The notes: generated by a model from the sequence alone, not told the origin. Numbered from the stretch's first letter, positions 8,445 to 17,061 are shown. The stretch: DNA of 18,399 nt from Alphaproteobacteria bacterium UBA6189 (GCA_002422745.1 DITH01000189.1:11545-29943), one strand, 5' to 3'. Numbers and translations are program-made.

Positions 8445-8823
8445 GCACCGTCTCCCAGATACGTTGCACCTCCTGGGAAAGCTCCATCGGGTCAAAGGGT
8501 TTGGCGATTACCCCCGTGGCACCCAGTTCGCGATATTTTGCCATTTCCGCCGGCTGGACCCGTGCCGTCATGAACACGACAGGCAGGTGGGCGAGCGTAG
8601 GATGTGCCCGAAGCGCGGCGAGGATGGCCGGTCCGTCCATATGCGGCATCATGACGTCGACCAGCAGTAGATCCGGGGCAATCGTGCGGATATGTTCGAT
8701 GGCCTGTGTCGTGTCGTTCAGGCAGCTGACGCGTAGGCCGCCGACGGTTTCAAGGCTCAAGCGAGCAACTTCCAGAATATCCGGCTCGTCGTCGATACAT
8801 AGAACATGCCGTAGCGGTTGCAT
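8434..8823 (-). CDS. Single-domain response regulator (CheY-like receiver)
   Basis: The protein has 129 residues and consists only of a receiver domain. The acidic pocket (D11, D12, E13), phosphoacceptor D56 in LLLVDVMMP, the switch residue T86 in FMTA, and K108 in the KPF motif are all present, so phosphorylation chemistry should be intact. No DNA-binding, enzyme or other output domain follows. It therefore acts either as a phosphate shuttle between the kinase and the Hpt protein or by binding a partner. The ATG at 8823 lies 3 bases after the kinase stop codon. The strong ribosome site AAAGGAG (8830-8836) is buried in the kinase's last codons at a spacing of 6, and its 3' end overlaps the first base-pairs of the kinase stop region. 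This points to coupled translation. The 3' end overlaps the Hpt gene. Confidence 0.95.
   Translation of the reverse strand: MQPLRHVLCIDDEPDILEVARLSLETVGGLRVSCLNDTTQAIEHIRTIAPDLLLVDVMMPHMDGPAILAALRAHPTLAHLPVVFMTARVQPAEMAKYRELGATGVIAKPFDPMELSQEVQRIWETVHDA
8452..8456 (-). promoter_or_regulatory. Ribosome binding site of the Hpt gene
   Basis: GGGAG on the minus strand lies 7 bases upstream of the ATG at 8444, within the end of the receiver gene. It supports the short start over the 17-residue longer frame. Confidence 0.6.
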
Positions 8824-8826
8824 CGG

Positions 8827-11800
8827 TCACTCCTTTCGCCATTGGGTGAATTCCGCCCAGAAAGTCGTCCCCTGTCCAATGACAGTATCAAATCCGATCT
8901 GGCCGTGCATGATTTCCACCATTTGTTTGCTGATATAAAGCCCAAGGCCGGTGCCACCACGGGTGCGGTTCTCCGGGTCATCAGCCTGGCTGAATTTATT
9001 GAAGATGCGTGAGCGGAATTGTTCGCTGATACCGGGCCCTTTGTCGTTCACCATCAATCGAACGATACGGCCGCGTTCCTGCACACTCAGTGTAACAACC
9101 CCACCTTCCGGCGAGAATTTCACGGCGTTGGAAATAAAGTTGGTAAGCACCTGAATCAAACGGTCAGCATCCACATGAATGGTAAGCGCGCCGGGAATCG
9201 GTGCAACATACAGCCGCACATGGAAGCGGTCAGCATACGCCTGGTTAGTCTCAGCCGATTGGTGCACGAGTTCAGCGACATTCACAGGTTTCGGGATAAA
9301 CTGCATCTCGCCGGAGGCAAGCTTATCCATATCGAGGATATCGTTAATCAACAGCGCCAGGCGTTCACAGTTTTTGTTGGCGATATCGACCAGCTTCAGC
9401 ACGCGTGCTGACATGTCTTGCTTCATGGTACCCAGTAATAAACCAAGCGAGCCCCGGATCGCGGTCAGCGGGGTGCGCAATTCATGGCTGACGATCGAAA
9501 TGAATTCGCTTTTGATTTCGGTAATATGCTTTTGTTCCGTGACATCCTGGATCTGCGAAATGAAATACCGTGGCTCACCGAACGCATCGCGTACCAGCGA
9601 CACGTTGAGAAGTGCCCAGATGATGCGCCCGTTTTTATGGTAATACCGCTTTTCAAGTTGATAGGCGGAGATGTCGCCGCGCAATGTTTTTGCCACCAGA
9701 TCCAGATCCGCGTTCAGATCGTCCGGATGGGTAATGGTTTGAAAATCCATCGTCAGCAATGTGTCGGGCATGTAACCGAATAAATCGCACAAAGCTTGAT
9801 TCACTTTAAGCCAGCGTCCATCTATCCCCACCAGGGCCATACCGATGGAGGCCGCCTCCATCGCGGAACGGAAGGTGGCTTCGCTGGTGGCCAGATGTTG
9901 CGATTTCGCGCGCGCCACCAGAATGTAGCGGAGCGTCATTGCTAAAAGCACGCCGATCAGCAGTCCGGCGATAAGCAGAATATACGGCAGGTAGGTTCGT
10001 TTTTGTGCAATGAATTCCTGGGTTGGCACGACCCGCAGCATCCATTGTTTATCGTAAATCTGTAACGGGTTATACACCGTCCAGCCTTCCATAAGCGGCG
10101 TTTCATCTTTACGGTTACGGTAGAATTCTTCGCCCTCGGTCTGAATGAAAAGCCCGTAATCGTGGGCGATTTCATCAAGCAGTATATTCTGCATCAGGTG
10201 GTCGATACTAAAGACGCCGGCCATGAACCCATCGAACCGGTTGGCGATATAAAGCGGCGAATAAGCGATCAGCGCTTTATATCCCTGCACCACTGTCAAA
10301 GGACTCGTGATCGTCATACGGTCGCGCTGGCCTGCGCCATGGAGCTCGCGTGCCCGGTCTGCATCGAAAGCGATGAACAGTCCGAGGGCTTTTTCGTTCC
10401 CTTTTATTGGCTCCACCAGGCGGATATAATAATGTTCATCAATCCATTCGACTGCCTTTAAGCCCGGCATGTTCTCAACATAATGGCGGGCATCGTCGCG
10501 CCATAATGCTTCATCGGTGCGTCCGGCAATTTCCCATCGCCTGCCCATCCGTTGAAGGGCCTGCAAACGGTCGTGCAGCCGATATTGGATCAGCTGCTCG
10601 ATCTTTTCCGCCTGTTCGCGCACGAGGCTGCGAATATATTCTTCCTCGCGTGCCTGCAATTGGGCAAAGAAGGTGTAGGAGCCGAGTGCGACCAAGGCAA
10701 AAATCGTCAACGGAATAAGGTATTTCTGTTCCTCCGTCGCCCAGGTGATGGATTCATTGCGGCGAATTAGCATCACCACCAGAAACATCATCATCAATAA
10801 GCTGAACAGGCTGCCGGCCACCAGGATCAGCAATGGCACGTCGTTGGTTTCCATTTGTTCGTACGCGCGGGTGCTGGTCCAGACCATCCGCCATTCCTGA
10901 CCAAACACCGAAAGTGTTTTATGCACTCGGAAACGCGGTGTAGCGGAGATATTCCCGCCAATATCCACACTGCTGAAAATTAATCTATCGTTGGTTTCTT
11001 CGGGACCGTCATAGATGCGTAACTCAAGGGATTGTCCGCGGCGCGGCATAAGCTTTTTCAAGAGATTTTCAGCAAGCAGTGGGGCATATACCCAACCCAT
11101 GAATGCGGCGCGGCGTTCCTCCACTGTGGTGACCGGCATGTTTAAACGGTAGAGGGGATGAAGGAGAAGAAACCCGGGTGTCCCTTGAAAATCCTGCACC
11201 AACACGATGCTTTTGGTCAGCGTGGTCTGGCCGGTGTCGCGTGCTATCTCGGCCGCTTCCCGCCGGTTTTTTTCAAAGGCGATATTTAATCCCAGCGCGG
11301 CCGCATTCGGACCTTCCGGCTCGATATATGTAATCACATATTGTAGATCTTTTTCGCCCGGCGGGTGGATGGTGAAATGCGGCGCGCCGTCGGCACGCAT
11401 TTCGCGCAGGAATCGGGAGGCGGCATCGCTGGCTAGCGGGGTAATCCAACCCAGCCCCTGTAAGCCACGATAATTTTTGTCAATCTGCAAGGCGGCGACA
11501 TACGCTTCCCACTCGCCGCGCGAGACATGCTCGGAGCCAAGGAAAAAACCGGCGCCCCCACGCAAGGCATGGTCCAGGCCATCCAGTTGGTGTAAGAGCG
11601 CATACTCATTTTCACTGGCGATCGACTCAAATTCACGTTGCCCCTGTTCCAGCATCTTTTGACTGGTAAAATGCCAACCGTACACGGTCCCGCCAATCGG
11701 AAGCAGTACCAGCAAAAGCACCATGGCAGGCATGCCGTTTAATGGTCGCCCACGCCAGCTCAGCAGGTTCGCCTCCCGCGGTAACAGCAGGATAAGTGGT

Positions 11801-12309
11801 ACAAAAATCAAAATGCCGAGCCCATCACCCAGTGCCCAGATACCGTAGCTTTTTAGCAGGAAGTCGGGCGTAATAATCTGTGCTAAATACAAGGTGCTCA
11901 CCCCAATAAGTGCAGAGACGATCGTCGGCACGGTCAGGATAAGAGCCAGAAAGTGAAAAAGCCGTCGTGGGTTGTCGAGCGGCAGCGGCAGGCCGATAAA
12001 CCGGTGGGTCATGCAGTTGGCCATAATGGCCGCGATGCTGGCGCCTGAGGCAGTGGCAATAGCAGCCAGCAACGCTTTGAAATGGAAAGCGCCCTCGGCT
12101 ACCACTCCATAACTATGGCTATTGAGCAAAAGCGCCCCAAGAAAACCCCCGGGCCATAAACGGCTGCCATGGATAAGCAGCATCGCGACGGCAATACCCG
12201 CGGGTGGCCACAAAGCAGCGGCAAAACCGGGCACAGCCAGCAACAGTCCCAGTTTGCCGGATACCATGTAAAGCATGGCCAGAACAGCCACCTGTCGCGC
12301 GTAACGCAT
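8827..12309 (-). CDS. Membrane sensor histidine kinase: MASE1, tandem CHASE-like domains, PAS, HisKA, HATPase
   Basis: From ATG at 12309 the protein has 1160 residues. In order: an N-terminal multi-spanning MASE1-type block (about 1-215, with the typical LWPPAGIAVAML); a CHASE-type extracytoplasmic sensor (about 220-420); two membrane helices (about 490-517 and 530-551); a second CHASE-like sensor (about 552-765); a membrane helix (about 774-799); PAS (about 804-920); HisKA with phosphoacceptor H942 in VSHELRTPL; and HATPase_c with N box around N1061, DKGPGIS, and GTGLGLY. All catalytic motifs look intact. It lacks its own receiver, unlike true hybrid kinases; the receiver and Hpt are separate genes immediately downstream. 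The frame opens at a TTG (12345), but MASE1 homology begins near the ATG. Neither start has a good ribosome site. The ligand is unknown. Confidence 0.93.
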   Translation of the reverse strand: MRYARQVAVLAMLYMVSGKLGLLLAVPGFAAALWPPAGIAVAMLLIHGSRLWPGGFLGALLLNSHSYGVVAEGAFHFKALLAAIATASGASIAAIMANCMTHRFIGLPLPLDNPRRLFHFLALILTVPTIVSALIGVSTLYLAQIITPDFLLKSYGIWALGDGLGILIFVPLILLLPREANLLSWRGRPLNGMPAMVLLLVLLPIGGTVYGWHFTSQKMLEQGQREFESIASENEYALLHQLDGLDHALRGGAGFFLGSEHVSRGEWEAYVAALQIDKNYRGLQGLGWITPLASDAASRFLREMRADGAPHFTIHPPGEKDLQYVITYIEPEGPNAAALGLNIAFEKNRREAAEIARDTGQTTLTKSIVLVQDFQGTPGFLLLHPLYRLNMPVTTVEERRAAFMGWVYAPLLAENLLKKLMPRRGQSLELRIYDGPEETNDRLIFSSVDIGGNISATPRFRVHKTLSVFGQEWRMVWTSTRAYEQMETNDVPLLILVAGSLFSLLMMMFLVVMLIRRNESITWATEEQKYLIPLTIFALVALGSYTFFAQLQAREEEYIRSLVREQAEKIEQLIQYRLHDRLQALQRMGRRWEIAGRTDEALWRDDARHYVENMPGLKAVEWIDEHYYIRLVEPIKGNEKALGLFIAFDADRARELHGAGQRDRMTITSPLTVVQGYKALIAYSPLYIANRFDGFMAGVFSIDHLMQNILLDEIAHDYGLFIQTEGEEFYRNRKDETPLMEGWTVYNPLQIYDKQWMLRVVPTQEFIAQKRTYLPYILLIAGLLIGVLLAMTLRYILVARAKSQHLATSEATFRSAMEAASIGMALVGIDGRWLKVNQALCDLFGYMPDTLLTMDFQTITHPDDLNADLDLVAKTLRGDISAYQLEKRYYHKNGRIIWALLNVSLVRDAFGEPRYFISQIQDVTEQKHITEIKSEFISIVSHELRTPLTAIRGSLGLLLGTMKQDMSARVLKLVDIANKNCERLALLINDILDMDKLASGEMQFIPKPVNVAELVHQSAETNQAYADRFHVRLYVAPIPGALTIHVDADRLIQVLTNFISNAVKFSPEGGVVTLSVQERGRIVRLMVNDKGPGISEQFRSRIFNKFSQADDPENRTRGGTGLGLYISKQMVEIMHGQIGFDTVIGQGTTFWAEFTQWRKE

Positions 12310-12421
12310 AACGTGTAGTAGGACCACTTTAGGTAGAATAGTCAAATGCCGAATGCACGGATGCAGGGCGGCAGTTGAAATTCTTTACCAGTGGGTGTAA
12401 GCCGCGCCGCAGGAGGAACTT

Positions 12422-13771
12422 ATGGCAACACCGATTTTTGCATCCATCACGGGCGTCAGCATGCGCTCATCCCCCACCATGAGCGCCGCTAATATGGCGA
12501 AGGAGGCCGAAGCGCGCGGCCGCAAAGTGGATGCGGTTACGGTAGGCGATCTGTTCCCCAAGCCAAGTCAGGCTGAAACAGCCGAGTGGCTGGAGCAGTT
12601 GAAGCAGCACGGCGCACGGGCCGATGAGGAAATGTTTGCCACCCTGCGCCCGGAAGGCAGGCTCTATGCCTACTCCGAAACGGCCGGTTTGCCGAGCCTG
12701 CGTGCGGCTGCCGCGGCCACCTTCACCCGCGATACGGGGCTGGAAGCCAGTAGCGCCGAAGTATGCGTCGGCACAGGCGGTAAGGGCGCGTTGAACGGTG
12801 CGTTCTTCAACAGCGTTAAACCGGGCGACACCGTATTCCTCGCCGCACCCGGCTGGCCAACCAACTACGATATGTTCCCGCCCGGCGTGACCCTGCTGGA
12901 AATTGCTACCGGCGATGGCATCCTGCGTGCCGATACGCTACGCGAAGTGCTTGCCACCCATCCGGAGCCCGCGCTGATCCTGATCAATGCCCCTTCCAAC
13001 CCCACCGGCGCCAACTACACGCCGCAAGAGCGCGAGGCGTTCTTCGCCGCCGTGCGCGAACTGACGAAAAATACCATCGTGGCCAGCGACGACCCCTACG
13101 GTAAATTGCTCTTCGACCGTGAACCGTACGATATCCGCGCGGTACTGCAGCGCGGCGCCGAGGAACGTGCATTGTTTGCCGAGGGCCGCCTGGCCGTATT
13201 CCGTTCCGTATCGAAAGAATACGGGCTGGCTGGCGAGCGGGTAGGGTTTGTCGTCACCAAACACAAGGATATGCTGTTAAGTCTGCAGCGCTGGAACGAG
13301 AATAAAGGCGGCGGCATGGGCGTGCGCAACCAGCTTCTTGCCCAGGCTGCCTTGCTCTATGGGGACCCGTTTATCGTCCGCACCGTGGCGCAGTTAAAAG
13401 AAAAACGCCAGATGCTGATCGATGGCATCGCTGCCTTGCGCTTTGCCGACATGAACCCGCCGAGTGGCACCATCTATGGTTGGGTCGATTTTGCCGGGCT
13501 GAAAAATACCACGGTGCCGGCGAGCGCATCGGAAACCGGCGAGGCGTATACCCTCACGACCCCGGCCGACATGATGCGCTACCTGGTAAATGTGGCAGGG
13601 GTGTGTGGTGTGCCGGGCACGCCTTTTTACGCCCTGGGCTCACCCAGTGCCGGTGCCGACTGGCATGTGCGGATTTCGTTCTGCTGCGAAAAGGAGCAGC
13701 TCACGCGCGTGCTGGGGAATCTGGCGGCAGCCGAAGCGAAACTACAGGAAGCCGAGCGCAAAGCAGGCTAA
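12422..13771 (+). CDS. Fold-type I PLP-dependent aminotransferase (class I/II)
   Basis: This 449-residue cytoplasmic enzyme carries the aspartate-aminotransferase fold signatures. NPTG has N193. SDDPYG has D223 and Y226, which hold the cofactor ring. The Schiff-base lysine K265 is in SVSKEYGLAGERVG. R417 in WHVRISF would bind the substrate carboxylate. A transamination reaction on an amino acid or 2-oxo acid is therefore expected, but the sequence does not tell me which substrate. At 449 residues it is slightly longer than the usual ~400, with a loop at about 355-370 and a charged C-terminal helix. The ATG is well supported by AGGAGG at 12411-12416, five bases upstream. It is divergent from the kinase gene and convergent with the phosphatase gene, so it is probably monocistronic. 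Nothing links it to its neighbours functionally. Confidence 0.93.
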   Translation: MATPIFASITGVSMRSSPTMSAANMAKEAEARGRKVDAVTVGDLFPKPSQAETAEWLEQLKQHGARADEEMFATLRPEGRLYAYSETAGLPSLRAAAAATFTRDTGLEASSAEVCVGTGGKGALNGAFFNSVKPGDTVFLAAPGWPTNYDMFPPGVTLLEIATGDGILRADTLREVLATHPEPALILINAPSNPTGANYTPQEREAFFAAVRELTKNTIVASDDPYGKLLFDREPYDIRAVLQRGAEERALFAEGRLAVFRSVSKEYGLAGERVGFVVTKHKDMLLSLQRWNENKGGGMGVRNQLLAQAALLYGDPFIVRTVAQLKEKRQMLIDGIAALRFADMNPPSGTIYGWVDFAGLKNTTVPASASETGEAYTLTTPADMMRYLVNVAGVCGVPGTPFYALGSPSAGADWHVRISFCCEKEQLTRVLGNLAAAEAKLQEAERKAG

Positions 13772-13778
13772 ACGCCTG
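13764..13778. terminator. Small GC-rich hairpin between convergent genes
   Basis: CAGGC (13764-13768) can pair with GCCTG (13774-13778) around a five-base loop. It spans the aminotransferase stop codon and lies 5 bases from the convergent phosphatase stop. There is no good T-tract on either side, so a weak bidirectional terminator or a barrier to converging transcripts is only a possibility. Confidence 0.3.
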
Positions 13779-13782
13779 GGCC

Positions 13783-14595
13783 TTACATAGCAGGGATCGC
13801 TGTCGGTGCGGTCGGCGCAGGCGGGATAGCCACCGGTGCGCAGCGCGCCATGTAGCCGGTATCGATCAATGTACCCTCTTTGGCAGGAATGCCGAACTTT
13901 ACGTTACGCTGAATCTCTTCCCACGCGGCCATACGCTCTTCCTGGAACGCATCGTTTTCCAGCATGCGATGATAAATAATTTTCGCCAGTTTCTTCCCCG
14001 CTGCGACATCGTGCGGGAAATGCGCCCCGCCGAGCACGCGGTTATGACCCACGGCGTACGCGCGCTCGAACAAGGCATCTTCTTCGCAGGGCATCAGGTC
14101 GGCGAGAATATGCGCCCAGACATGATTAGTAACGGTGTGGCCGCTCGGATAACCCGGCCGGGTGATGGGCTCCACATACCGGGCGATGCGCTTATCGGCG
14201 AGCCAGGGGCGCACTTCACCCCAGTGATCCTGCAACATATCGTTGATACGCCAGGCGTCCGACCCGGCATGGCGCAGCAGGGTATAGAGTTGTGGAAACG
14301 CTTCCGGCGTGAAGGCGTCGCCCAATACCGGCTCCACCAGCATCTGCGGCAGGATTTTTACTTCCTGTTTAATATCGGCGATCTCCGCCGGGGTGAGATC
14401 GCGCTGCATGACGAGAATGTCTTCGATCGCCTGTTTATGAGCCCGCGAGCCTGGTTGCGGCGGCGCTTCAAGCATATGCACGCTAACCTTTGAAGGCTCG
14501 ACAAACTGGGGGGGGTAGGGGAATTTAGCCGGCTCGGTGCCGCACGCAGCCAGTAATCCTGCAAGCAGCAGGAACGAAAGTCGGATCGATTGCAT
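13783..14595 (-). CDS. Class A-like acid phosphatase (PAP2 superfamily), predicted lipoprotein
   Basis: The protein has 270 residues. The N-terminus is a lipoprotein signal with lipobox LAAC (15-18), so C18 would be lipidated. G19 at +2 gives no inner-membrane retention signal, which suggests the outer membrane. The PAP2/class A acid phosphatase core is clear: RP at 146-147, PSGH at 150-153, and R186-x5-H192-x3-D196 in HNRVLGGAHFPHD, where H192 would be the nucleophile. It should hydrolyse phosphomonoesters in the periplasm. One deviation is that the Lys expected seven residues before the RP arginine is Arg (R139). The C-terminus is Pro/Ala-rich. The ATG directly abuts the secF stop (TAGATG), with GGAGG a few bases upstream inside secF, so translation is probably coupled. 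Why it is linked to secF is unknown. Confidence 0.9.
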   Translation of the reverse strand: MQSIRLSFLLLAGLLAACGTEPAKFPYPPQFVEPSKVSVHMLEAPPQPGSRAHKQAIEDILVMQRDLTPAEIADIKQEVKILPQMLVEPVLGDAFTPEAFPQLYTLLRHAGSDAWRINDMLQDHWGEVRPWLADKRIARYVEPITRPGYPSGHTVTNHVWAHILADLMPCEEDALFERAYAVGHNRVLGGAHFPHDVAAGKKLAKIIYHRMLENDAFQEERMAAWEEIQRNVKFGIPAKEGTLIDTGYMARCAPVAIPPAPTAPTAIPAM

Positions 14596-15525
14596 CTACG
14601 CCTCCACGGGGTTGTCCTGCGCCTCCTGACGCAGATTGAGGTAATAGAGGATATTCGAGGAAACGAAAATAGAAGAATAGGTTCCTACGAATACACCAAA
14701 AATCATCGCGGCCGAGAAGCCGAACAACACGTCGCCGCCCAGCCAGACTAACCCGATCAACGCCGCAAGCAGCGTGCCACCGGTCAGTACCGTACGCTCA
14801 AGTGTTTCGTTCACCGACACATCGATGATGTCGCCCACGGGTTTTACCTTGAATCGGCGGAGATTTTCCCGGATTCGGTCGTAAATTACCACCGAATCGT
14901 TGATAGAATAACCGATCACCGTCAGGATGGCTGCCACCGAGGTCAGGTTAAATTCGAGCCCGGTCAGCGAGTAAAATCCGAAGGTAAGAATAGCATCGTG
15001 TAGCAGCGCCAGGATGCCGCCGACGCCATACTGCCATTCGAAGCGGAACCATAGATAAAACATCATCGCCAGCATGGCAAAGCCGAGCGCCATGAAACTG
15101 CCTTTAATCAACTCAGAACCGACCTGCGGCCCGACATAATCGACCCGCAAATAATCGATCGGCGCGCCATATTCGGCATCCAGCACATCGCGCACGGCCT
15201 GCGCGACATCGCCTTGCTTTTCGTCGCCCTGCGGCTTGAGGCGAATCATCACCTGCCGGTCGTCGCCCACGGCTTGCAGGCTGGCATTGTTGGTGTTCAC
15301 GGAAGCAGCCAGCAGCTGACGCATCTTAGCAATATCGGCCGCCTCGTCGGTGCGCACTTCCATCACGACGCCGCCCGCAAAGTCGATGCCGAAATTAAGC
15401 CCCTTGGTAGCGAGCAGACCGCCGGTCGCCAGAATACCGATCAGGGTGATTGCAAAGCCCAGATGGCGCCTGCCGATGAAGCGGTAGCGTGGCACCTGCG
15501 AAAAAATACGGAGAGGAAAACGCAT
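14596..15525 (-). CDS. secF: Protein translocase subunit SecF
   Basis: This 309-residue inner-membrane protein, with SecD, uses the proton-motive force to help pull Sec substrates into the periplasm. Evidence is the first membrane helix (about 22-42), the conserved LNFGIDFAGG (43-52), a periplasmic domain (to ~135), then five further helices. The helix motif GYSINDSVVIYDRIRENLR (about 201-219) is highly characteristic of SecF. Length is normal. It lies 8 bases after the symporter stop, with AAGGGG just before the ATG, and its stop touches the phosphatase start. SecD, usually the immediate upstream partner in proteobacteria, is not present in this window. Confidence 0.96.
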   Translation of the reverse strand: MRFPLRIFSQVPRYRFIGRRHLGFAITLIGILATGGLLATKGLNFGIDFAGGVVMEVRTDEAADIAKMRQLLAASVNTNNASLQAVGDDRQVMIRLKPQGDEKQGDVAQAVRDVLDAEYGAPIDYLRVDYVGPQVGSELIKGSFMALGFAMLAMMFYLWFRFEWQYGVGGILALLHDAILTFGFYSLTGLEFNLTSVAAILTVIGYSINDSVVIYDRIRENLRRFKVKPVGDIIDVSVNETLERTVLTGGTLLAALIGLVWLGGDVLFGFSAAMIFGVFVGTYSSIFVSSNILYYLNLRQEAQDNPVEA

Positions 15526-15533
15526 GGAGCCCC

Positions 15534-16805
15534 TTATACGTCGCGATTGTAGTAAAGGTCTTTATTCAGCGTGCCTTCGGAAGCATCGACCATCATGGTG
15601 ATGGCGCAATCGCCGGTGATATTAATGGTGGTGCGTACCATATCGAGCACGCGGTCAACGCCCAGCAGCAGGCCGATCCCTTCGATCGGCAGACCGACCG
15701 AATGCAGCACCATGCCCATGAAAATGATCGATCCGGAGGGAATTCCCGCCGCGCCGATCGAGCCAAGGGTGCAGGTCAGCAGCAGCACCGCATAGTCGCC
15801 CATGCCAAGTTCGATGCCAAAAAACTGCGAGAAAAACAGCGCGCAGATACCTAAGTAAATCGCCGTCCCATCCATATTGATACAGGCGCCAAGCGGTAGC
15901 AGGAATTGCGTCGATTGCGGCGATACGCCCAGCCGGGTTTCCAGCTCGCGCATCGCGGTGGTGAGGGTCGCTTTCGAACTCGAGGTGGAAAACGCCATCA
16001 GCTGGGTGGTCACCAGTTTACGGTAGAAGATGAGGGGGTTTAGCCCGGTGAAAACCAGGATCAGCACGCCAAACAAAAGGTACTGGAAAATACAGGCGGC
16101 CATTACGGCCACGACCAGGTTGAACAGGATCTTGACGATCTCGGCTCCTTGCGTGCCGATCGACCAGGCCATGAAACCAAACACGGCCAGCGGTGCCAGG
16201 CGCACGATATACTCGATCATTTTAAAAATAATCAGCGAGAAATCCTGGATGGTTTGCCGCGCACGCGCCGCTTTCTCGCCCATCACGTTCATTGTCATGC
16301 CGAAAATCACGGCGAACACAATCACCTGGAGTAACTGGCCATCGGCGAAGGAGTGGAAAATATTGGTCGAGATCAGGTTGAGCAGAAATCCGCTGATGCT
16401 CATCGCCGGTGCTTCCGACTGTCCCGACATGGGGCCGGTGAATTCTTCGATATTCACCTGCAACCCGGCGCCGGGTTGGAAAATGATGCCCGCCGAAATA
16501 CCGATAATGACGGCAAACAACGCCGTGCCAACATAGGTGCCGATGCCTTTGAGCCCGACCCGTTTGAAATTGGCCGAATCGCCCATCGAGGTAATACCCG
16601 ATACCAGGGCCAGAAACACCAGCGGCACCACCACCATCTTAATCAGGTTGATGAAAATCGTACCGAGAATTTTGATGCGATCGGCGAGTTCGATATTCCC
16701 TTGAATCAGGAACCCGACAATGATCCCCAGCACCAGACATACCATTACCTGTTGCCACATCTTTAAACCAAGGACTGTGAATTCCTTAACGTCAGCACCT
16801 GCCAT
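15534..16805 (-). CDS. Dicarboxylate/acidic amino acid:cation symporter (SDF/DAACS family)
   Basis: This 423-residue inner-membrane transporter is of the GltPh/DctA/GltP type. The family's hairpin serine-rich motif FSTSSSKATL is near 271-280, NMDGTA is at 310-315, and GIPSGS of hairpin 2 follows. The helix-8 signature DMVRTTINITGD has D388, R391, T392, N395 and D399. An arginine at R391 (the GltPh R397 position) typically reads the side-chain carboxylate, so glutamate, aspartate or C4-dicarboxylates are likelier substrates than neutral amino acids. Na+ or H+ coupling cannot be decided. The start is supported by AAAGGA upstream. It is the first gene of a probable three-gene transcript with secF and the phosphatase. 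Upstream lies a ~256-base divergent intergenic region in which I could not pick a convincing promoter for this direction. Confidence 0.94.
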   Translation of the reverse strand: MAGADVKEFTVLGLKMWQQVMVCLVLGIIVGFLIQGNIELADRIKILGTIFINLIKMVVVPLVFLALVSGITSMGDSANFKRVGLKGIGTYVGTALFAVIIGISAGIIFQPGAGLQVNIEEFTGPMSGQSEAPAMSISGFLLNLISTNIFHSFADGQLLQVIVFAVIFGMTMNVMGEKAARARQTIQDFSLIIFKMIEYIVRLAPLAVFGFMAWSIGTQGAEIVKILFNLVVAVMAACIFQYLLFGVLILVFTGLNPLIFYRKLVTTQLMAFSTSSSKATLTTAMRELETRLGVSPQSTQFLLPLGACINMDGTAIYLGICALFFSQFFGIELGMGDYAVLLLTCTLGSIGAAGIPSGSIIFMGMVLHSVGLPIEGIGLLLGVDRVLDMVRTTINITGDCAITMMVDASEGTLNKDLYYNRDV

Positions 16806-16991
16806 GAAAAAATTCCTTTAAAAATGAATGGCTGAGGGCAGAAAATGGCCGCAACCATAACAGCGGGGGTGTGTTTTTCCAGATTTTTGTCCCCATGTCA
16901 TGCTGCACCGCAATATTGTGGGAATAACGCGACCGAAAAGCCGAGAAAGATGAAAATTTGGTAATAAAGTGCCTTGCTTTTTGCCTTCGCC

Positions 16992-17020
16992 TTGGAAACC
17001 GTGATGCACTGCACTATGAA
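16992..17020 (+). promoter_or_regulatory. Candidate sigma70-type promoter for the membrane fusion protein gene
   Basis: TTGGAA (16992-16997) and TATGAA (17015-17020) are 17 bases apart. They would start transcription near 17027, giving a leader of about 35 bases before the GTG. The call is by eye. The rest of the divergent intergenic stretch 16806-16991 shows no hairpin or operator I would defend. Confidence 0.5.
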
Positions 17021-17050
17021 AGACCAACAACAATAATAAACATTCATCAC

Positions 17051-17055
17051 AAGGA
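17051..17055 (+). promoter_or_regulatory. Ribosome binding site fixing a GTG start
   Basis: AAGGA lies 6 bases before GTG at 17062. No ATG, GTG or TTG occurs in this frame between the upstream in-frame stop (17017-17019) and this GTG, so the start is well determined. Confidence 0.75.
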
Positions 17056-17061
17056 TCCCCT

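Noticed and set aside
12310..12421. Divergent promoters between kinase and aminotransferase (TTGACT on minus, TTGAAA on plus)
   Set aside because: The -35-like hexamers have no convincing partner -10 at 16-18 bases in either direction.
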